NCBI RefSeq assembly: GCF_947179515.1
Contig: NC_067492.1
Span: 10,611,347 to 10,675,346, forward strand
Origin: Apodemus sylvaticus
Taxonomy: Eukaryota > Chordata > Mammalia > Rodentia > Muridae
Length of the DNA stretch: 64,000 nucleotides
Direction: 5' to 3'
Under the pieces are notes generated by a model. The model was not told where the DNA came from. It saw only the letters and a program-made list of their open reading frames with translations, and ran no database searches. This document shows positions 33,985 through 45,944 of the stretch, piece by piece. Position 1 is the stretch's first letter; each line of letters starts with the position of its first letter. The translations under genes were made by a program, and so were the position numbers.

Positions 33985-34060
33985 GGCTTTCTTACATTCA
34001 TTTTCCCCTCTGGGGAAACTGAGGCACAGAGGATAAGGATTTTGTCTAAGCTCTTATAAA
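33985..34060 (+). repeat. MIR SINE fragment
   Basis: CATTTTCCCCTCTGGGGAAA, CTGAGGCACAGAGGATAAGG and GTCTAAGCTC match the MIR 3' segment (GGAAACTGAGGCACAGAGAG). Confidence 0.75.
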
Positions 34061-34304
34061 TTTGCATCATCATCAGTTGACAGAGAAAAAACAAACATCT
34101 TGAAGTTGATACGCACAGCAACAGCTGTGGTTACCTATATGTGATCATCACAAGAAACAGTTAAAATTGCAGCGGGGATGGGGGGCTTGGGGTCCCGCAC
34201 TTGGCAGAGAATCTATTGGCAGCTCATGGCACCTGAGGGAGGGAATGCTCTCCTTTGGGGATGGGACCACTGGTAAGTTCCTCATGGCACAGTATGGGCC
34301 ATAC

Positions 34305-34326
34305 ACCCATATATACATATACATAT

Positions 34327-34359
<33 letters not shown>

Positions 34360-34426
34360 TATATATATATATATACATTGCACATATATATATACACATA
34401 TACACACGTATATGTATGTGTGTATA

Positions 34427-34470
<44 letters not shown>

Positions 34471-34476
34471 CAATGT
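34305..34476. repeat. (ATACAT/ATACAC)n and (TA)n array with nested palindrome
   Basis: Runs of ATACAT, then TA, then TACACA, TGTGTA and TA. Arms 34375-34394 (ACATTGCACATATATATATA) and 34457-34476 are perfect reverse complements, with further partial pairing inside. Confidence 0.93.
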
Positions 34477-34511
34477 CATCTGGACTAAAAAGATTTCTAA
34501 TCTTTAAAAAT

Positions 34512-34702
34512 TAATGTGTATTTGTATGTGGGGGCAGTTTGTGCATGTGTGTGTAATACCTACAGAGGCCAGAAGAGGATGTCAGATGCCCTAGAGCTGC
34601 AGTTACAGTCAGTTGTGAGCTACCCAGTGTGGGTGCTGGGAATACCCACATCGCTGCAAGAACAGTAAGTGTTTCTCAACTGCTGAGCCACCTCTCCAGG
34701 TC
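34512..34702 (-). repeat. B3 SINE, reverse orientation
   Basis: ACAGAGGCCAGAAGAGGATG, GAGCTGCAGTTACAGTCAGT, GTGAGCTACCCAGTGTGGGT and CAACTGCTGAGCCACCTCTC are the reverse of B3, including its tRNA-like head. Confidence 0.88.
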
Positions 34703-34734
34703 CTGACTCAGAGGCTTCTTAACAATATAAAGAA

Positions 34735-34850
34735 AGAAATAAAAAGAGCACCTGGCATGACATTGGTGGGGAACTGGGATGGGGACGGTAACATATGATC
34801 AATGTGCATTATATAAATGCATGAAATGCAAAGAATAAGAAAAGAGATTA
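34735..34850 (+). mobile_element. Possible L1 3' UTR fragment
   Basis: GGGATGGGGACGG, ATATGATCAATGTGCATTAT, ATAAATGCATGAAATGCAAA and GAATAAGAAAAG resemble diverged L1 3' ends. Confidence 0.5.
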
Positions 34851-34854
34851 ACAA

Positions 34855-37800
34855 GCAAACTCATGTGATCTATTATATGCTTACCATGCAACAAGGGGCC
34901 AAGTCCTGACAAAGTCACATCTTATGACCTTTCCTTAAGCAGTATAAGATGGAATCTTGTTTCTATCTTCCGAGTCCAAACCCAAGGCTTAGGCAGGCTA
35001 AGAGACTCCACAGCAGACACTTAGACATGCATGACCACTGAACTTTTGTCCTAAATCGCTACATTAAATAATCAGATTGATCATCTACAATAATTTAACC
35101 AAATAAGCCTATCTCTAGCCCAAAGTCTGCCCTCTAGGTGACCAAAAGGAGCAAGCTGAGAAACGGTCAGGACACTTGTTCTGGCCAACTTAGTAAATTA
35201 CACAGTAACAAAGGGGGATTCAATCAATTGCTTAGCAATTAGCTATTATGAAAAGATACAGGGGAAATCCAATGGGCTGTTTGGTGGAGCAGGAAGCGTT
35301 TTAAATGTCACCACAGCGAGAGAAATATTTGAAGATCTGTCTTCATAATGGTTAACTAATTGCAATCTTCAAATTTTATTGCCTTGGAAAAATAACTCAA
35401 TTCCAGAGACAGAACATTAACACTTGGGGACATTTCTTTCTTTTCTTTGTTAGCGTGGAGCAGAAGCATATGAATGGAGGAATCTCGGTGATTTAAAGAG
35501 ACTGCTTCCCTATCAGGATCCCCACGGGCAGTGTTGACTGTCAGAGACCATTCAGCAGCCACCTGTGGCAACTTACAACAGGTGTTCATGTCATAGGGAA
35601 TCACAATGGCAAAGAGACATTGGGATCTCTCTCGCCAAACGCCAAGTTCTGTTTAATGAAGTCCCAGTGCTGCATAGGCACCTATACCCTGACAGAACCA
35701 TGAAGAATGGTGACTGCATACTTATTTGCATAGTAAGTCCCGCCCCCTTCTTGTACCAGCCTTCCTGCCTGTTGAGTGACAGCAGCAAGAGACAAGTCCA
35801 ACTGTTCTCTCTCTCTCTCTTTTTCCCCCCCCACTTACAGGGGAATGAACTTCAGGCCAAGTGGAATCTAGTAGCTTCAGGAATGGGTATTTGTCCAACC
35901 GTTTGTCCAACCCCAGAACAAAGTCTGAGGTGGCTGGTGATGAAGAGATTCTTGCCTGGATAGTCATGTGCTAGGAGGATGCTGTTGGTGACCACATGGG
36001 GAAAAACCATTGATGGTTGAATGGAATTCAGCCGATCTGCAAAGCAAAGCAGACTACAAACAGCCTCAGCTTGGATCCAGCTGCTTTGACACCACCTGTG
36101 GCCTTGGATGTCCTGAGAGTGGATAGAGTGCGTTCCTGGCCCTGACTTCAGCTGTCTGAGTGGGTTTCTGTCAACCACAGGCTTCATGACAATCACTTCT
36201 CGGCCACTCAATTATTTAATGCCAGTTTCTTAATATCGGGGCAACCACAAGAAGGCCACTGAGGGTAGAATTTGGGAAGAAGACTATCTCACAGTTAAAA
36301 CTTGGATGTAAACCCCCAGAAGCACAGAGAAGGGCTGGGAAAAGCAACTCTGATATTCTGATCAAAGGAGCAATTGATGACCAGAGCTTGGGATCTGGGG
36401 CCACAGCTGAGTGCTTGTTCTGTTTAGAGGTCACAGTTAGGAATCTACTGGGTCCTAAAGGCAGAAAGGATCCAGAATTATGATGAAAATCACATGCAAA
36501 TTCAAAAGAAAAGAAGAGAAAAGGAAAGGGGAGGGGCTCTGACTTACATTCGTATGCCACAAAGCAAAGACGGAAATGTGTTTTGTTGAAGAAGAGCCTT
36601 GAGCTGCTTTCAGCGTGTGTTCGACACAGCTCATTTCTCGAGAACTGAGACCTCCCCATGCCCAGCTGACTAGCCTAGGACGGACAGATGTCAACGACCC
36701 ATATCCATGTCTAAAGTCTGCCCAGTGCCAGAAATACAACTTTGCATTGGCTTCAGTTTGATTTCACCTCCTTCTGGCCCAAGGTCTTGCTCAGTGAAGT
36801 AAAATCTAGTCCCAAGAAACAAGAGAAGGAAGAGAAGGCGGAGTGGCGGGCAGCCGAAAGAGGCACAATAAACCGTAATAATTGATGATAAAACTTTACG
36901 GGAGGTCATTAATCCTAACCACTTCAATTTCCAAAAGGAAAGATTCATTGTCTTTTTAAATAGACAAAATTTGAGTTTATGGGAAATTTAATAATATTCA
37001 TGCTTATGTAATAAGAGACTCCAAGAGACTTAAATTTCCCATGGCTCTGGAATAAAGGCCGGATGTTGTAGAGGGAGGCAGGTTAAGAGAGCCAGGCTGA
37101 AGGCCGAAGCCTGGCATGGGTGTTAGGCAGTGTTCAGAGCCTTAGGGTTCCCCTGGAGAGAGGCAAGCGATAGAAAGACTGGAATTGACCTCACAGAGGC
37201 CCAGAGCCTGCAGGGAGACAACAATGTCTGAGCTGAGCCTGTGTAAAACCCTAACTACTAGATCCAGGGAGGTTCTGTCTCCCTTCTGTTCCTTCTACCC
37301 ACACTGGCTCTGAGCCAAGCTCTGTTACTTCCTGAGTGACTATGGTGTCCCCTGTTTTCTGTCCATCAGAGGGACCAATGATGACAGAAGCAGACTGTCA
37401 TCCCTAACTCCACATCCGGGTCTTTGTTTCTTAGTTAGAAGAAAGACCAAAGCCATGGCCACCTACAAGGCTCTTCATGACCTGACATGCTTCTTCTGTC
37501 TCCCATCTTTTTCTTGCTCCAGCCACATGGATCTCCTTGCAGTTTCCGGGATATTCTAGATACACACCTTCTTCAATCTTTCGCAATCCTAGTTCCTCTC
37601 CTTTGACAGGCTCACTCCCCGGACAGATGCGCTCTGTGCCTCCCTTGCCAGTTCATGGTAAGGACTTCTCCCTCCTCATCTAGCCCCAACTCCCCCACCA
37701 CTCCCAATTGCAGTCCATCCATAGACCCCTGGTCAGTGTCTCACCTTCATCCCAAACTCCAGCCTGCCTTCCTCGTCATCCTCTGTTACATTAATTCCCA

Positions 37801-38325
37801 CAGCAACTAGTATCACCTATATTTGACTAGCGGTTGACGTATGGCGCTCTTTTATAGGGAGGAAGCAGTCTGTTCTGCAATCTATGGTGTGCACAGAATC
37901 TGCAGTAGCAATTCTCCTCATGTGTGGGAAAAACAGTCACCTCACTTCCTGTATTGCTTCAGCTTGAGCTTCACATTGGGAACAGACTTACCAGGGCTCT
38001 TCTAAGAGCAACTGGTAGAGAGTTCCTGGCCAGTGCACATCCTATAAGCCCACCGCTTCAGGCTGAACTGGGTCCGGGTACTTAAGCAAGGCACTCAAGT
38101 TTGCCAGCCTGGCTCTGCACAGCCACCTTTGCCTCAAGTTATGGTTTCCTAACTGTCAGCAGGGCTCATGTAACCTGCTCTGCTTGGCATTTTGGATACT
38201 CAACAAGAGACATCACAACTAGAGCCATAAATACCCATAATTATTATATGTCAACTAGCAACAAAATAAAGCTCAATAAAACAGAAAAATATAAAACATA
38301 GATGTTTCTAGCTTCTAGTGGGGGG
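34855..38325. other. Long unique intronic stretch
   Basis: No gene recognised despite frames of up to 147 codons (36216-36659), which lack domains. AT-rich parts with TAATT motifs at about 35200-35420 and 36870-37020 look unlike repeats. Confidence 0.5.
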
Positions 38326-38329
38326 AAAT

Positions 38330-38530
38330 GGGACCATTGGTAAAGGGCTTGGTAAATAGGCTCCAGGACCTGAGTTGGATCCCCAGAAACACATATGAGA
38401 AAGCTGGAAATTCTGACGCAGGCTTGCAGTCTCAGTGCTGAGTTGGCAGAGCTGGGGGGTGGTCCTTGCTCAGCAGACAGATTAGCCTAGCCCAGTCAGC
38501 AATTCCTGGGCTAGCTCCAGCCAAGCTCCC
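38330..38530 (+). repeat. B4-family SINE, diverged
   Basis: CCAGGACCTGAGTTGGATCC, AGTCTCAGTGCTGAGTTGG and AGCCTAGCCCAGTCAGC follow B4 order (tRNA-like head, then B1-like body). Confidence 0.65.
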
Positions 38531-38534
38531 GGTG

Positions 38535-39250
38535 CTCCCAGATTTTAGGGGCATCCCATATGACTTCAGCAACCAAGAAACTTAAACTTCTGGCTACTGT
38601 CATCCCAGTGATCTCAAACCTCATTGTATAGCACGGTGCTCAGCATGTTCCAGACTCGGTTACAAACTAAACAAGACAAATAAGTCGAAATGAGCCTCAA
38701 GCAAGGACAAAGCCAGGAAAACCTCAGGCAGCAGAGGAGGGGTTTGAACTGTGGTCTTGCCAGCCACAACAGTAAAACAATACAGACCTCAAAGTGCTAA
38801 TATCACGGCCAAATGCTGTTTTATGAGAGGAACTAGCTATGCAAAGGTATTATCTCTCTCATTCTGTGAGACAGTAGGGCAACGAAAGGAGGTGATAATT
38901 AGTTTCCAGACTTATCCCGGGGAGAGGACCCAGTGGTGATTGGTGGAGGAGTTGTGACATTTATAGAGTATGTGCCAATCTGCCAACCACGGGTCACTGA
39001 TGGATCAGAAGCCTGGTTTGTCGTCACTTGTCACTTTCATGACTAAACCACACAACTAGGCCCAGATTTTCTAATGGAGGCCCCGTCATGATCACCTGCA
39101 GACCTGACCACAAAGGTGAGTGACAGATCTGGATTTGACTAAACATTATGTTTGGGAAAATTCCTTAAGGGGAAGTGAGAATTTTCACTATTCAAAAAAC
39201 AAAGACAGAAAATCCCAAAACAAAACTAAAAACTGCTACCACCACACCTC
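38535..39250. other. Unique intronic sequence
   Basis: Nothing recognised. Confidence 0.5.
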
Positions 39251-39251
39251 T

Positions 39252-39275
39252 AACAACAACAACAGCAACAGCAGC

Positions 39276-39309
<34 letters not shown>

Positions 39310-39310
39310 T
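39252..39310. repeat. (CAA)n trinucleotide array
   Basis: AACAAC units with three CAG interruptions; translated as poly-N in one frame. Confidence 0.96.
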
Positions 39311-39599
39311 AACTCACACACCCTGAGACTCAGAGAAACCAGGATGCTTAGCATCACATTTAGCAAATGGATCCTAAGCTATTTCAGCCAGATTTGCCTC
39401 TGAATGTTTGAAAGAAGCCGTCGGGGGCACAGTGTGGCTGGTGATTTTCCCAGCAACATGGTAACTAACTGAGGAGTTATGACACGTGGGCAGCAGGCGA
39501 TGGTTTTTGTTTGCTTTGCTTGGAAACATGTTTTTTTAACTCACTTTTCTTGAACATCTTGATAGCAGCTTAGTGACTTGCTCTGAAGGGTGAGTGGGA

Positions 39600-39815
39600 T
39601 GCATGTGTGCATGTGTGTACTCCCCCTACAGAAAATGTTGTATATGTGTGTGTATGTGTACATGTATGTATATGTATGTTTATATGTGTGGTTTTTATAT
39701 GTGTGTGTGTATATGTGTGTGATCTTCCCCACAGAAATTGTTATATATGTGTTTGTATATATGTATATAAAAGTGTGTATATGTGTTTATATCTACTCCC
39801 TACACACATAAATGT
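39600..39815. repeat. TG/TATG-rich array with repeated blocks
   Basis: TGTATATG-type sequence. Blocks CCCTACAGAAAATGTTGTAT (39625) and CCCACAGAAATTGTTATAT (39729) suggest a degenerate ~105-bp duplication. Confidence 0.85.
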
Positions 39816-39864
39816 ATTCAAAGAACTAACTAATAATAACCTGCCTCCAACAAGCTGCAGCACA

Positions 39865-40266
39865 CTTATCAACTTAGCATAAACTGCCAAATTGACACAA
39901 TCTAGAATCACCTAAAAAAAAAAAAGAAAGAATAATTGGCTTGTCAAGTGGATCTGAGATTGTCTGTGAGAGACTCGCTTGACTGTTAATTGGTACAGGA
40001 GTGTGCATCCCACTGTGGGCAGCACCATTCCCTGGGCAGGTGGTCCTTGACTATAAAGGAGTTAGTTACCCATGAACAACAGTGACTCTGTGAGGAAGCC
40101 AGAGGCAGTGTTCCTCCATGGTGTCTGCTTCAAGTTCCTGCTTGAGTTCCTGCCCTGACTTCCCTCAACTATAGACTGTGACCAGGAAGTGTAAGCCAAA
40201 TACAGCTTTCCCTCCTAATTGTTTTGGGTCAGAATATTTTGTCATGGCAGTAAGGAAACTAGGACG
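39865..40266 (+). mobile_element. LTR-like rodent repeat (type A)
   Basis: AAATTGACACAATCTAGAAT, TGTGGGCAGCACCATTCCCT, GTTCCTGCTTGAGTTCCTGC, GTGTAAGCCAAATACAGC, TTTTGTCATGGCAGTAAGG and AACTAGGAC give the type A order. Confidence 0.65.
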
Positions 40267-40289
40267 CCCCACTCCCACCCCCACATGCA

Positions 40290-40295
40290 CTATGT

Positions 40296-40330
<35 letters not shown>

Positions 40331-40580
40331 TTTGCACACAAATGTACACACACGCACACACATACATACTTGCATATGCACACTCATACACACACATATT
40401 CACACAGACACATACTCATATGAACACACTTGCACACATATACACAACACATACACATACATACACACATATGCTTATACTCACATGCATACACACGCAC
40501 ACATGTACAACTCTCTCTATGTGGGCATCATGCACACACATGCTCTCACACACATGCACACACACAGACACACACAGTGC
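40290..40580. repeat. (CA)n-rich array
   Basis: About 14 perfect CA units, then 250 bp of CACATA/CACACAT sequence. Open frames of T-H repeats are artefacts. Confidence 0.96.
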
Positions 40581-40589
40581 TTAGATATC

Positions 40590-42930
40590 TCCATCCCTGC
40601 TAGTACTTATATAGCAACATGTATGCCAATCTCACTGACATCACTGCCCACCAACTTTGGTCCTCACCACCACAGTGAGCCATGATATCTGAAGGCTGTC
40701 TTCCCTGTAGGGAACCCAGGAGTCTGCCTCTCTTCGACCGCGGTCCCTCTCGTGACTGAGGAATGACCTAAGACACCATCCCATGGCAAGAACAGAAGTC
40801 AGCGGGCCTTATTTCTTAGAGTTAAAGTAAAAGGCTTATTACTGGAGTCAACAGATGAGAAATAGAAGTGCAGCGGTGAGCGTGAGCCTCCAGACACGGG
40901 GAATTTACTGTGAAAAATATTCCAGCCAGGTTTGGAAACAACTCTGCAATTTATTTTTCTGACCTGTTCCCTTTTCTCACTAGAGGCTACGGGGAGTCTG
41001 ATGGAGGAGCCAGGCAAGTGGCTCCTCCAGGTCTGGGGCATCACACCCTAACTCAGTCATTAAAGCTTTGACATGGATACTGATACCGGCGCCAAGGGGC
41101 GGGGCACCTTAGACGAAGAGGGGGCAGGGCACGTTGCCTCTGATTTGCTCAGCTCCAGAAATGGCTGAATAGCCCCACAGGGTTTGACTCTGCCTCCATC
41201 CTTTCCTTTCCACTCCAAATCAATTCGCCGTTCTTTGCTTTATCTATTGGGTCTTGGGTACGATTTTACAGGAACACATATTCTGAGCCTCAGAAAACTC
41301 CAGGCAACCACGGACTCACATTTTTCTCTGTCCTGATGTGCTGAGGCTGGAAGATCAGACTGCTTCTGAGAGGGCCAAGCCTTCTGTTCATGGTGCTTGC
41401 CTGGGCAGCAGAGGCAGCTGCTGGCCTCTCGAGGAGAAGGCTCAGGGGCAAGGATGAATAGAAACCATCCTAGGCACACAACAGGCTTTTGAGGGAAACA
41501 CAAGGACTTTCTCCTTACGAAGGTCTTAAGAAATGCCGCCCTAAGTGTATGAAGGAAAGTTGGGCTGAATTCCACCAGTTGCAGCCAGGCTAATGTTCCT
41601 GGGTTTTCTAAAGGACTTGGTGTGTAGCCAATTCCCATGTGTAGCATATAACTCACAGATTTAATTATAGATCTTCCTCACTCACTAGTTCCTAGGAAAC
41701 AAATCCATGGTTCGTGTCTTGTGCATGGAAGGTCATAGCAAGAAGATAAATATTTTCCGGGTAGGAAACTTTATCTAGAGGACACAGGTCTCTAACCCAG
41801 AAGCCAGGAGCCCTTCAGACAATAGCTGAAAGCTGCTAACTTCAACTAATATCAATAAGGCACTTAGAACTTTCTGTGTTTATCGCTAAGAAAGCACTTC
41901 CCACCTAAATGCTGGAAAAATTTCACCCTATCTTTCCTCCCATATTCTAAGGCTGAAATACAAATAAAGATGAAAAAGTTTTCTTAAAAAGCTCTTTCCT
42001 GCTCAGTTAAGATAAAGGCTGTATTTATTATCACACAGGAGGGAGATTATCAGGGAAATGGCCTAATTTTAATCATTTGAATATTGTGGGTCAGAGATCG
42101 CTTTTCATCTCAAATTAGGCGGAAGCTGCCACAATTGACCAGCTATGCCAAGAAAACTAGAACCAGGGGGCAAACTGAAGCAGAAATGCAAATGATTTCA
42201 TGTTATATGAAGGGAGATCTCAAAGCAAAGAGACAGTTTCCCCCCAGGACTAGAGAAATCCATCTCATTTTACTTGATAATTTTGTGTATTTAACACTCT
42301 CTGAGATCAGTTTTGGCTTGTTCCCGTCAGCGCCACGGACTCTCTGAGTCCTAACTGGGGATTACATGGGAAAATAGAAGCGAAGTGCTCTGTAAACCCA
42401 GAAGAGCTCACCCAGGTGTTAGCCACAGCAATTACAATTCTGAGTGTGAATTCTTAGACACAACTCTTTGATCACCAGGGATGGACCAATGGCATCTTTC
42501 CAGGGTCCCAGGACTTAAAAGCATAACACGTGGCTCTCAGCATCATTCTCACTGAACACACGGCGATCATAAAGGAAATGTTTAGGGCCAACTGAAAAAC
42601 CCCACGGAACCATCCCAGGGGGGTTTTACAGGTGAGCAACATCCTAGCAGTACCCAGCAAGGCCATGCAGAGGAAAGGCAAGACAGAGGAGGCAGTGGTT
42701 GAAGATTGGCCATCAATACCACCTTCCTTTCAAACTGTGACGGTCTACAGTTTGTGAGCGAGACCAGAGTCTTCAGCATCAAGCAGGCTTGGCTATTCTT
42801 CTGCAAAGTATTCAGACAGGACATGGGCAGGGAGGGGAGTAGGCCATTACTCGCTTTCTGAAAAATCACATGCAATTGTTCTTGTTGGATGAAGCAACAT
42901 CTTATACTATTAGCAAGGACAAAGGTACAA
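40590..42930. other. Long unique intronic stretch
   Basis: No gene recognised; a 138-codon minus-strand frame (41240-41656) has no domain. A GC box (GGGGCGGGGC) lies at 41096-41105. Confidence 0.5.
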
Positions 42931-42934
42931 CCGA

Positions 42935-43060
42935 GTGGCTAGTAAGTGCCAGGCAACACCCACTTGGCACGGATTCTCATGCAACCCAACAACAACCTTG
43001 TGATGCTTAGAGCATGCTTAGACATAGCTTACCCAGGGTACAGGTAATCAGATGGCCACT
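42935..43060 (+). repeat. MIR SINE
   Basis: TAAGTGCCAGGCAACACC, ATTCTCATGCAACCCAACAA and CAACCTTGTGATG match the MIR core order. Confidence 0.65.
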
Positions 43061-43164
43061 GTCTCAGGGCCTCTGTGCTTCCAAGCACATCCCAGGTAAA
43101 GGCTTGTCCTCACCTTTCTGAAATCCATATCGTCATGGGGAGTCCGTAAGAGTTGCCCTTCTAG

Positions 43165-43435
43165 CTCCAAAGCACACATTGCATGCATACACACACATAC
43201 CACACAAACACACATACACACATATCATATGAGCATTTGAACATACATATGCATGCACACACAAACACATATACATTCACATATACATATATGTACATAT
43301 ACAAACACATATCACACGCAACAAAACCTACATGTACCTATACCATATTGATATTCATACATACATATGTATGCACACACATGAGCACACATTCTACATG
43401 CACATACCTGTTCACATGAGCATACACACTTTGAC
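43165..43435. repeat. CACA/TACA-rich array
   Basis: Imperfect CACACATAC and ACATATAC units over about 270 bp. Confidence 0.9.
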
Positions 43436-43439
43436 TAGC

Positions 43440-45250
43440 ATTTCAGCTAATCAAAGACTTTTGAACATACCAGGGGAAGTACCCCTGACCCACAAAATTA
43501 CTAGCTTCCATTCAGTCACAGCTCTGCCCCCCCTTCAACTCTCATCCTTTCTCAGCTCCCTCCCCCCACCATTTTGAGTTTAAATAATCAGCTAACATAT
43601 GATTCTGGCTCAAGTGCCTTTGAATGGCGGCATGGTTAAGGGATGATGTTGCTTTACTGAAGAAATGCAAAAGTGTCAAGTATTGTGGCCCCATATGTGG
43701 CTGGAAGGGCTTTATAGTTGACGAGGCTTTTGGTATTGACCATGGTAGTCGGATTATCATGGAGTCACCAGGCATCTTGACTAGTATCACCCAGGGCAAC
43801 TGTTGGACCCCCATGTCATTTTCAGTGAATGCAGCTGTGACAATGGTGTGACAAACTCCCTGGTCTACATGAGGGTCACTGCAGAAAGCATGTACTGTCA
43901 ACAGAGAAACGGAGTCTTCCAGCACCAGATGACAGCCAAGCCTCAGAGTTCACCCTACACAAAGCCAGAAACAGACATGATGGCTTCCAGATCTCTGTCC
44001 AGTTAGTTATATCCCAAGCACTGGATAGTAGGATGAGGTTTTAGTCAAGAGAACCATATATTTAAACACACCCTTGTACTGAGAAACGGATGTGAACATC
44101 CCAGTGCTGGTGGAGAAGAAAATGTACATGGTTTATTTCCTCACACCAATAATACACTCAAATAAGGTATTTGTTAAATAGCCAGCATTACAGTTCATGT
44201 ATTTAAACTTCCTGCAACAGCTGCTCATAGGAGGCATGGTCTTCTGTCAATGGTACTGCTTACTCTAGAAGAAAAAGAAAACCTCTCGTTCTGTTCTGTT
44301 GCAAATTATGAACTAAAACAAACAAAAGACCATGCCGCTGTGGATTCTGTGGTCTTTATTTATTTTAATGAGCCACTCCTTAGAGTAATCTCTTTTCTAG
44401 AATTAAAGTTGGTGCACATCATCTGAAAGACATGCATGTGAGTGACAGGGCTTGAGACCTGGACATTGTGTGGTGACAAGGGAGGCAGGACCCTGTGTAT
44501 TTTCATACAGGATGAACGATGCACGTATCCAAGCCTGTGCCTCTCTTCAGATCAGAGCAGCAGAGGTGTGAGAGGTGGGACATTACACAGGACATGGAGT
44601 CAGGGTCAGCCTCAGCCATGTAGTTATTATCAGATTGAGTCCTGGGCTGACTCCAATGTTCTCCCCCCACCTTAAGCCAGCACCAGACCTGAGAACTCCT
44701 TTACAATCAAATGCAGGAAGATACCATCCCTTCGGGAAGCTGCTGGGACATTGTTTGCCTTTTTTTTTTTAAACCTCACCTTCATGAAGGAACAGACCCA
44801 GGAGGGCCCATGCCACAGGCCCTCAGTTTTCATCTGCATCTTCCTCCTTCCACAGAACACAGTATGAGAAACAAGCTTATCTCGAGACAATTACAATTCC
44901 CATCAAGAACATTGATTGATTTAGAGTTGTGCTATGAGAAAATGCTTTTCTATTTAAAACAAAATCTCATCTCTAAATTACAATGTGCCTAATGAAATTT
45001 TAAAAATGTGATAATCACCAGGCTCCCACCAGTGTGTTCTCTCACGAATGAAAACAAAGCTATGCTGAAGGGGAGGGAAACAGTGCTCTGATAGCTACAA
45101 ACAGCAAACCACAGGAAACCTATGGATTCTGCCTACCCACAGCAACATCTGGGATGGAGTGACACTCCCATCAACCCCCATGTATGAGAAATACTAGCTT
45201 GAAAACCTCTACCTCTTCTTTATTTATTGATATTAAGTGTTTTGATTATA
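43440..45250. other. Unique intronic sequence
   Basis: Overlapping frames at 43542-44006 lack a recognisable domain. An old pseudogene is possible but unsupported. Confidence 0.45.
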
Positions 45251-45251
45251 T

Positions 45252-45255
<4 letters not shown>

Positions 45256-45299
<44 letters not shown>

Positions 45300-45302
45300 T
45301 GA
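45256..45302. repeat. (CT)n(GT)n microsatellite
   Basis: About 13 CT units joined to about 10 GT units. Confidence 0.95.
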
Positions 45303-45464
45303 TGTGCACATGAATATAGGAATCGGGAAACAGCAGAGGTACCAATCTCTCTGGAGCTGGAGTTGCAAGTAGTTGTGAGATCCCATCATGGGGTCCAGGG
45401 CTTGTACTTTGGTCCTCTGAAAGAGCAGTGCATGTTCTTAACTGCTGAGCCATCTCTCTATCCC
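45303..45464 (-). repeat. B3-type SINE, reverse orientation
   Basis: CTGGAGCTGGAGTTGCAAGT, GTGAGATCCCATCATGGGGT, CTCTGAAAGAGCAGTGCATG and TAACTGCTGAGCCATCTCTC are the reversed B2/B3 order with its tRNA-like head. Confidence 0.85.
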
Positions 45465-45551
45465 TTAACTTGCCTTAATAGGATCTGTGCCAAATCACCT
45501 TTTAGGCAGATGCTTAGAAATGTTTCCTTTAATTAGAACAATAAATATATG

Positions 45552-45938
45552 TGTGCCAGCTAGTCTTATGTCAACTTGACACAAGCTAGAGTTATCTGAA
45601 AGGAGAGAACCTCAATTGAGATAATTTGCCCATAAGATCCAGCCATAGGGAGTTTTCCCAATTAGTGATCAACTTGGGAGGGCCTGGCTCATTGTATTGG
45701 GGCCATCCCTGGGCTGATGGTCCTGAGTTTTATAAGAAATCAGGCTGAGCAAGCCATGGGGAGTAAACCCCCTCCATGGGCTCTGCATCAACTCCTGCCT
45801 TCAGGTTCCTGTCCTGACTTCCTTAACTGATGTATGGCGATATGGAAGTGTAAGCCAAATAAACATTTCCTCCCCAACTTGCTTTTTGGTCATGGTGTTC
45901 CATCCCAGCAAGCAGCAATAAAAACCCCAACTAAGACA
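45552..45938 (+). mobile_element. LTR-like rodent repeat (type A), nearly complete
   Basis: TGTGCCAGCTAGTCTTATGT, CAACTTGACACAAGCTAGAG, GGGCCATCCCTGGGCTGATG, AGCCAAATAAACATTTCC, TTGGTCATGGTGTTCC and the end CCCCAACTAAGACA. It has TG...CA ends. It is the best preserved type A copy here. Confidence 0.7.
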
Positions 45939-45944
45939 GTGTGG

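Noticed and set aside
41081..41110. Promoter from the GGGGCGGGGC box
   Set aside because: Isolated GC box without CpG cluster or other core-promoter motifs.
41240..41656. 138-codon minus-strand frame
   Set aside because: No recognisable motif, no splice or promoter context.
43542..44006. Cluster of overlapping frames on both strands as a processed pseudogene
   Set aside because: I tried to match ribosomal and other common parents and found no convincing similarity; no A-tail or target-site duplication seen.
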